Source: Desulfobacterales bacterium
GTDB taxonomy: Bacteria; Desulfobacterota; Desulfobacteria; Desulfobacterales; JAHEIW01
NCBI GenBank assembly: GCA_030066985.1
Contig: JASJAN010000041.1
Coordinates: forward strand, 1-48,762
DNA: 48,762 nucleotides
Direction: 5' to 3'
In this document: one piece after another, positions 44,913 to 48,762 of the stretch
Numbering within the stretch: position 1 is the first letter of the stretch
How the letters are laid out: every line of letters begins with the position of its first letter
Program-made: the position numbers and the translations under genes
Notes under the pieces: model-generated
The model's database searches: none
What the model was told of the DNA's origin: nothing
Seen by the model: only the letters and a program-made list of their open reading frames with translations

Positions 44913-45923
44913 ATGCTCGATAAAGCCCACATAGAAGACATCGACGCATCCTCGCAGGTCACTGCTGCGGATATCGTGCCCTTTAAGGCCACACTGGCCC
45001 GGCACGATCTTAGGCTGGTGCGCCGGACGACCGCAGCATTACAGATCAATGTGGGGCTGGTGTGCAACCAGCTCTGCCGTCACTGTCATCTGAATGCCGG
45101 GCCGGGCCGCACAGAAAATATGGACGCGCAGACGCTAAAAGCGATCGTCGCATACGCGCGGCGATGCCGATTTGAAGCCATTGATATCACCGGTGGGGCG
45201 CCGGAACTCAATCCGTTGCTGCCAGATTTAATTCGACAACTGTCACCTTTAACGCCGCGAATCATGCTGCGCTCTAATCTATCGGCCCTCAGTGAACAGA
45301 TGAATCGCCTGTTGAAGGTGCTGATCGCGCACCGGGTCGTCATCGTGGCATCCTTTCCATCGTTAAATCTGTCCCAGACAGATGCCCAGCGCGGAGAAGG
45401 CATTTTCGAAAAAAGCATTGCCGTACTGAAAGCGCTCAACGCTTTGGGCTACGGACGTGCTGCATCCGGTCTGGAGTTAAACCTGGTCTCCAATCCCACC
45501 GGCGCTTATATGCCGCCCGGCCAGGAGCAAATCGAAAAACGGTATCATCAGATCCTGGAACGAAAATGGGGGTTGAGGTTTAACCACCTGTTTAATTTCG
45601 CCAATGTCCCCCTGGGGCGGTTCAAACAGTGGTTGATCCAAACAGGCAACTATGATGCTTACCTCAACAAGCTGGTTGCCCAATTTAATCCCTGTGCGAT
45701 CGAAGGACTGATGTGCCGCAGTCAGGTCTCGGTTTCCTGGGATGGCTATTTGTATGACTGCGACTTCAACCTGGCACGGGGCCTTTTTACGCGCGGCAAG
45801 AAAATCCATGTTTCCGAAATGGCAGGGCCGCCTGAAGTGGGCACCCCCATTTTTACTGCTGATCATTGCTACACATGTGCAGCCGGCTCGGGCTTTACAT
45901 GAGGCGGCACCATCACCACCTGA
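44913..45923 (+). CDS. arsS: Arsenosugar biosynthesis radical SAM (seleno)protein ArsS
   Basis: The start is the ATG at 44913 with GAGG upstream. The radical SAM CxxxCxxC is GLVCNQLCRHCHLNAGPGR, followed by DITGGAPELNP. The C-terminal part has CRSQVSVSWDGYLYDCDFN and ends HCYTCAAGSGFT, then UGA (45900-45902). ArsS proteins end with C-x-x-C-x-A-G-x-G-S-S-C-x-G, where the last Cys is replaced by Sec in some members. Reading through the UGA gives GFT-Sec-GGTITT and then a stop at 45921-45923, so the UGA falls exactly at the C/U position. A hairpin follows in the range expected of a bacterial SECIS. With Sec the protein has 336 residues. The gene is in an operon with the CMD-like and glycosyltransferase genes. 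Confidence 0.85.
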
Positions 45924-45934
45924 GTTCAGGTAGG
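45903..45934 (+). promoter_or_regulatory. Candidate SECIS hairpin of arsS
   Basis: Downstream of the UGA, ACCTG (45918-45922) pairs with CAGGT (45927-45931) around AGTT. The stem can be extended by CC (45916-45917) with GG (45933-45934) around a bulged A. The loop lies about 21 bases after the UGA and contains GU. Position and size fit bacterial SECIS elements, but the fold is small and needs testing. The right arm is next to the ribosome binding site of the next gene. Confidence 0.4.
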
Positions 45935-45943
45935 AGAAACCCC

Positions 45944-47287
45944 ATGTCCGCAGCGCGGCCTGAACGCTTGATTGTCTTCACTCGGTTTCCCGAGCCCGGA
46001 AAAACCAAAACCCGTTTAATCCCAGCCCTGGGCGCACGGGGGGCCGCTCGTCTGCAGCGTCAGATGACCGAGCGCATCATCACTACCGCAATAGCGCTAA
46101 AGGGTCAAAATGGGCTAAGCATCGAAGTCCGCCATGAAGGTGGCGATGCGGCTTTGATGCAAGATTGGTTGGGGTCGAATCTGGTTTACCGTCCGCAGGG
46201 CAAGGGGCATTTGGGCCAGCGCATGCAAGAGGCTTTCACCTCGGCCTTCGAGGAAAATACGGCGGCAGTGGTTATTGTCGGCAGTGACATACCAGGGATT
46301 TCAACTCAAATTATTCGGCAGGCCTTTGAAGCGTTGCACCAAAATGACCTGGTCATAGGCCCGGCCTCGGATGGGGGCTATTATCTGGTGGGCCTTAGCC
46401 ACTCTCTGGCGACGATTGCCTATGGTCAACTGTTTGAAGGAATTGACTGGGGCAGCGACAGGGTTTTGGCTCAGACCCTGCAGATTGCCAGCGGCTTGAG
46501 ACTGACGTTAACTCAACTGGAACGTTTGCCAGATGTGGATCGACCTGCAGATCTGTCTGTCTGGCATCAGACCCAAAAGACTGCGGCGCGGTCGACAAAA
46601 CTGTCGATCATCATCCCGACACTAAATGAGGCCGATACCATCGAGCGCACCCTTTCCCAACTCAAAGAAATCAATAACCTGGAAGTGATTGTCGTTGACG
46701 GCGGCAGCAATGATAAGACCGCTGACCTGGCCAGATTACAGGGTGCCAACGTGATCAAAACCCAGCCAGGCAAAGCCAACCAGATGAACAGCGGGGCTGC
46801 TGCGGCAACCGGAGAGGTGCTGATCTTTTTACACGCCGACACCCGCATGCCCGCAGGCTTTAATCATCAAATCGTCGCGGCCCTCGCTCAAAAAGGGGTG
46901 GTGGCCGGCGCCTTCCGACTGGCCATTGACTCACCCGCTGCGGGTATTCGCTTCATTGAACGCGCGGCTGATTTGCGCTCGCGCTTTTTTCAGCTGCCCT
47001 ATGGCGATCAGGCCCTTTTCATGAACAAGGCAGTCTTTGAAACCATCGGCGGTTTTGCCGACCTGCCGATCATGGAGGATTTCATTTTGGTTCGCCGCTT
47101 GCGGCGTAAGGGCAAAATCATCATCTTGCCCACTGCCGTCACCACTTCACCCCGCCGCTGGCAACATTTTGGAATTCTGAAAACATGGCTGGTCAATCAG
47201 ATGATCATTATCGCCTACTATCTGGGGATATCGCCTGAACGACTGGCCCGCTGGTATCGCCGTGAAGCCGGTAAAGGCAGAAACTAA
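45944..47287 (+). CDS. Two-domain arsenosugar-type glycosyltransferase fusion
   Basis: The start is the ATG at 45944 with AGGAG upstream. The 447-residue protein joins two enzymes that are usually separate. Residues 1-205 match the DUF2064 / TIGR04282-type glycosyltransferase: LIVFTRFPEPGKTKTRLIPALG, VVIVGSDIPGIS, ASDGGYYLVGL. Residues about 215-447 match the GT2-type TIGR04283 family: LSIIIPTLNEADTIERTL, VIVVDGGSNDKTADLA, LIFLHADTRMP, FFQLPYGDQALFMNKAVFETIGGF. Both families are found beside ArsS genes and are linked to arsenosugar formation. The fusion supports a direct hand-over between the two steps. Confidence 0.9.
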   Translation: MSAARPERLIVFTRFPEPGKTKTRLIPALGARGAARLQRQMTERIITTAIALKGQNGLSIEVRHEGGDAALMQDWLGSNLVYRPQGKGHLGQRMQEAFTSAFEENTAAVVIVGSDIPGISTQIIRQAFEALHQNDLVIGPASDGGYYLVGLSHSLATIAYGQLFEGIDWGSDRVLAQTLQIASGLRLTLTQLERLPDVDRPADLSVWHQTQKTAARSTKLSIIIPTLNEADTIERTLSQLKEINNLEVIVVDGGSNDKTADLARLQGANVIKTQPGKANQMNSGAAAATGEVLIFLHADTRMPAGFNHQIVAALAQKGVVAGAFRLAIDSPAAGIRFIERAADLRSRFFQLPYGDQALFMNKAVFETIGGFADLPIMEDFILVRRLRRKGKIIILPTAVTTSPRRWQHFGILKTWLVNQMIIIAYYLGISPERLARWYRREAGKGRN

Positions 47288-47302
47288 CCGTGAGAATAAA
47301 AT

Positions 47303-47863
47303 ATGTGGACTAGAAGGCAATGGCTAAAATTCGGTTTAGCAGGATTGATCGGCACCACGGGAACATTTTCATTTGTAAAACATTATAAACAAAAACACGA
47401 TATTATTGATATCGTTGAATTTCCGCACCCAGTTTTGCGTAGCCCTTCGCAACCGATAGATGTTATCGAAGACAGCGTCGACACCCTCGCAAAATCGATG
47501 ATCGCCATTTTACAATACAACGCGCCCTTCGCATTTTTACTGGAGGGCTCCCTTTATAGAGGGCTGGCAGCCCCCCAGATCGGCATCCAAAAACGATTGA
47601 TTGTATGCGGTCTTCGCGGCGAAATCAAAATTCTGATCAATCCAGAAATAGTCGAAAAGAAAGGTGCTTATACCAACAGCGAATCTTGTTTGTCGCTGCC
47701 GCAACATGGTCATAAATTGATCACACGCTCCCAATACGTGCAGGTCAAGTATAAAACCCTTGAAAATACTGAAAAAATTATCGGCGCCCAGAACAGTTAT
47801 GCGGCACTTTTGGAACACGAAATCGATCATCTCAATGGGGTGCTCTATATTGATTATGCATAG
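47303..47863 (+). CDS. Peptide deformylase-like protein with a Tat-type N-terminus
   Basis: The 186-residue protein has the three deformylase motifs in modified form: YRGLAAPQIGIQ (motif 1), SESCLSLP (motif 2, with Ser instead of Gly before Cys) and LLEHEIDHLNGVLYIDY (motif 3, HExxH). Metal ligands Cys and two His are all present. The N-terminus MWTRRQWLKFGLAGLIGTTG is a twin-arginine signal (TRRQWLK plus hydrophobic stretch). Deformylase normally works on nascent chains in the cytoplasm, so export would imply another substrate. It is 15 bases after the glycosyltransferase gene and could be in that operon. Confidence 0.82.
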   Translation: MWTRRQWLKFGLAGLIGTTGTFSFVKHYKQKHDIIDIVEFPHPVLRSPSQPIDVIEDSVDTLAKSMIAILQYNAPFAFLLEGSLYRGLAAPQIGIQKRLIVCGLRGEIKILINPEIVEKKGAYTNSESCLSLPQHGHKLITRSQYVQVKYKTLENTEKIIGAQNSYAALLEHEIDHLNGVLYIDYA

Positions 47864-48287
47864 ATCCTACCCTGCCCCGCTTCCCCCTTGACTTAATGAT
47901 TCGGCCCCTTATGTTAGGCGTTCGTTTTTTTTGTGCAAAATTTCGGCGTTAAGTTTGACACGCTATGCGCCGATATAATAGAAAAGCAACTCCGCTAACG
48001 GACACAATATGGCGTTATTTGGAATTTGATTAATGACGTTTGTTTTGTTATATTGACATTATCATTGAGAATCTTTGAGCGGTAATGGAGCTAAATAGAG
48101 CTGAGCGATCTGCACCTCCCGATAAGATTGCCTGCCATTCATAACCATTCTCCGTTTTTACAATATCCTAAAAATGTGTGAAACCAGTTGCTCCCATCTC
48201 AGTTGGATTCTCCTGAGAATATTGACATCGTGCGCCTGAAACCGTTGAGCGAATCGACACGAGACAATTGAGCAGAGAAGGGGAAAA
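47864..48287. other. Intergenic region before the PHP gene
   Basis: About 420 bases without a gene. TTGACA (47955-47960) and TATAAT (47974-47979) are both perfect but only 13 bases apart, so they cannot work together as a normal promoter. AAGGGG at the end serves the next gene. Confidence 0.5.
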
Positions 48288-48762
48288 ATGATTGATCATC
48301 ATCGAATTCAGTTCGAACGACCTGATTTAACCAAACTAACAGAAAAACATACTGTAGTGGATCCACATTTTCATTCCCACTATTCAGACGGATATAATTC
48401 GGTCGAGACCATTGCCCAAAAAGCCCGCGAACTGGGTATCGGCATCGCCATAACCGATCACAACGAAATCCGCGGTGCCGTTGAGATTGCCCAGCAACGG
48501 GATATCTTTAGCATCCCGGGCATTGAGATGACATCCTTGGAGGGGACCCACGTTCTGATCTATTTTTATCACCTGGATCACCTTGAAACCTTCTACAACC
48601 TCAACGTGATCCCCAATATGGGCAATGATATCATGAGTTCCACCACGCTTCCGATGGAAGACATTATCAAGCGGGCCCGCAATTTCAAAACCGTGATTAT
48701 CTTTCCCCACCCTTACTGCGGGGTATATACCGGTATCCAGAACTCGTATTTTTCAGAAGATC
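48288..48762 (+). CDS. PHP-domain protein, partial (runs off the window)
   Basis: The ATG at 48288 follows AAGGGGAAAA. The first 158 residues contain PHP metal-binding motifs: VVDPHFHSHYSDGYNSVETIAQKARELGIGIAITDHNEIRGAVEIA, SIPGIEMTS and VIIFPHPYCGVY. PHP proteins are metal-dependent phosphoesterases, often phosphatases of small substrates or nucleotides. The gene continues beyond the end, so the class cannot be fixed. It is not part of the arsenosugar operon, as 420 bases separate them. Confidence 0.88.
   Translation, partial: MIDHHRIQFERPDLTKLTEKHTVVDPHFHSHYSDGYNSVETIAQKARELGIGIAITDHNEIRGAVEIAQQRDIFSIPGIEMTSLEGTHVLIYFYHLDHLETFYNLNVIPNMGNDIMSSTTLPMEDIIKRARNFKTVIIFPHPYCGVYTGIQNSYFSED

Noticed and set aside
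47955-47979. Promoter TTGACA / TATAAT
   Set aside because: Both boxes are perfect but separated by only 13 bases, too short for sigma-70. Either box alone is not enough evidence.

Overview
The window reads as a chromosomal segment of a Gram-negative bacterium, most likely a Desulfobacterota member of the Desulfobacterales kind. This is an inference from gene content, not a database result. Supporting signs are a Pal lipoprotein, a cluster of PilZ proteins, a MinD/bactofilin pair, an ArsS-type radical SAM enzyme that appears to use selenocysteine, a large ferredoxin-like Fe-S protein and several small conserved proteins familiar from that group. The left end (1 to about 4.7 kb) is visibly AT-rich and decayed; the rest is denser and of medium GC.

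Layout. Positions 1-4.7 kb form an accessory region: an IS110 5' remnant that truncates a small membrane protein gene, an orphan acidic protein, a double-PilZ protein, a broken EAL gene, a PilZ protein with an arginine-rich repeat tail, and a small protein made almost only of DRR repeats. It ends at a tRNA 3' end (tRNA-Glu-like T-arm, acceptor and CCA) with nested GGGGTA arm repeats just inside, as expected of an old integration site that has lost its integrase. From 5.1 to 8.8 kb there are two convergent MinD-like ATPase/bactofilin pairs: the left pair is intact and the right pair is broken by several frameshifts and a stop.

Positions 9.3-19.2 kb form a polyphosphate island: sixA, a 55-residue Cys-containing protein, and an operon ppk1-CHAD-parA on the minus strand. 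Divergent from it are ppx/gppA and two ppk2 genes; facing these are a NUDIX hydrolase and a CYTH triphosphatase. The CHAD and ParA genes overlap by 4 bases, which suggests a system that positions polyphosphate granules. The ppk1 promoter contains a perfect 9-bp palindrome. Positions 20-30 kb hold a candidate small RNA with promoter, CCUCCU motif and terminator, then pal, a GT-B glycosyltransferase, uvsE coupled to an alpha/alpha-toroid protein, a 4Fe-4S protein, a second DRR-repeat/PilZ locus, a Lon-N protein, a third DRR-repeat gene, an ECF sigma/anti-sigma pair and tpx.

Positions 30-44.4 kb encode central carbon metabolism, all on the plus strand: gnd, zwf, tkt, tal, rpiA, acnA and icd, interspersed with a DUF547 protein, a TVP38/TMEM64 membrane protein, an exported molybdopterin protein and a FAD-enzyme remnant. 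Six inverted-repeat elements sit within about 10 bases of stop codons in this stretch; most are built from short tandem words such as ACTCCA or GTGTCAGG. Positions 44.5-47.3 kb are an arsenosugar-type cluster: a carboxymuconolactone-decarboxylase-like protein, ArsS with a probable Sec-UGA, and a two-domain glycosyltransferase fusion. A peptide deformylase with a twin-arginine N-terminus and the start of a PHP-domain protein close the window.

Recurring themes are cyclic-di-GMP effectors (four PilZ domains in three proteins, one EAL remnant, one T2SSE_N domain), a paralogous family of arginine-rich DRR-repeat proteins, polyphosphate metabolism, and structured repeats at the 3' ends of genes. 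The best candidates for something undescribed are the DRR-repeat family linked to PilZ proteins, the ParA-CHAD-PPK1 operon, and the 3'-end inverted-repeat elements.
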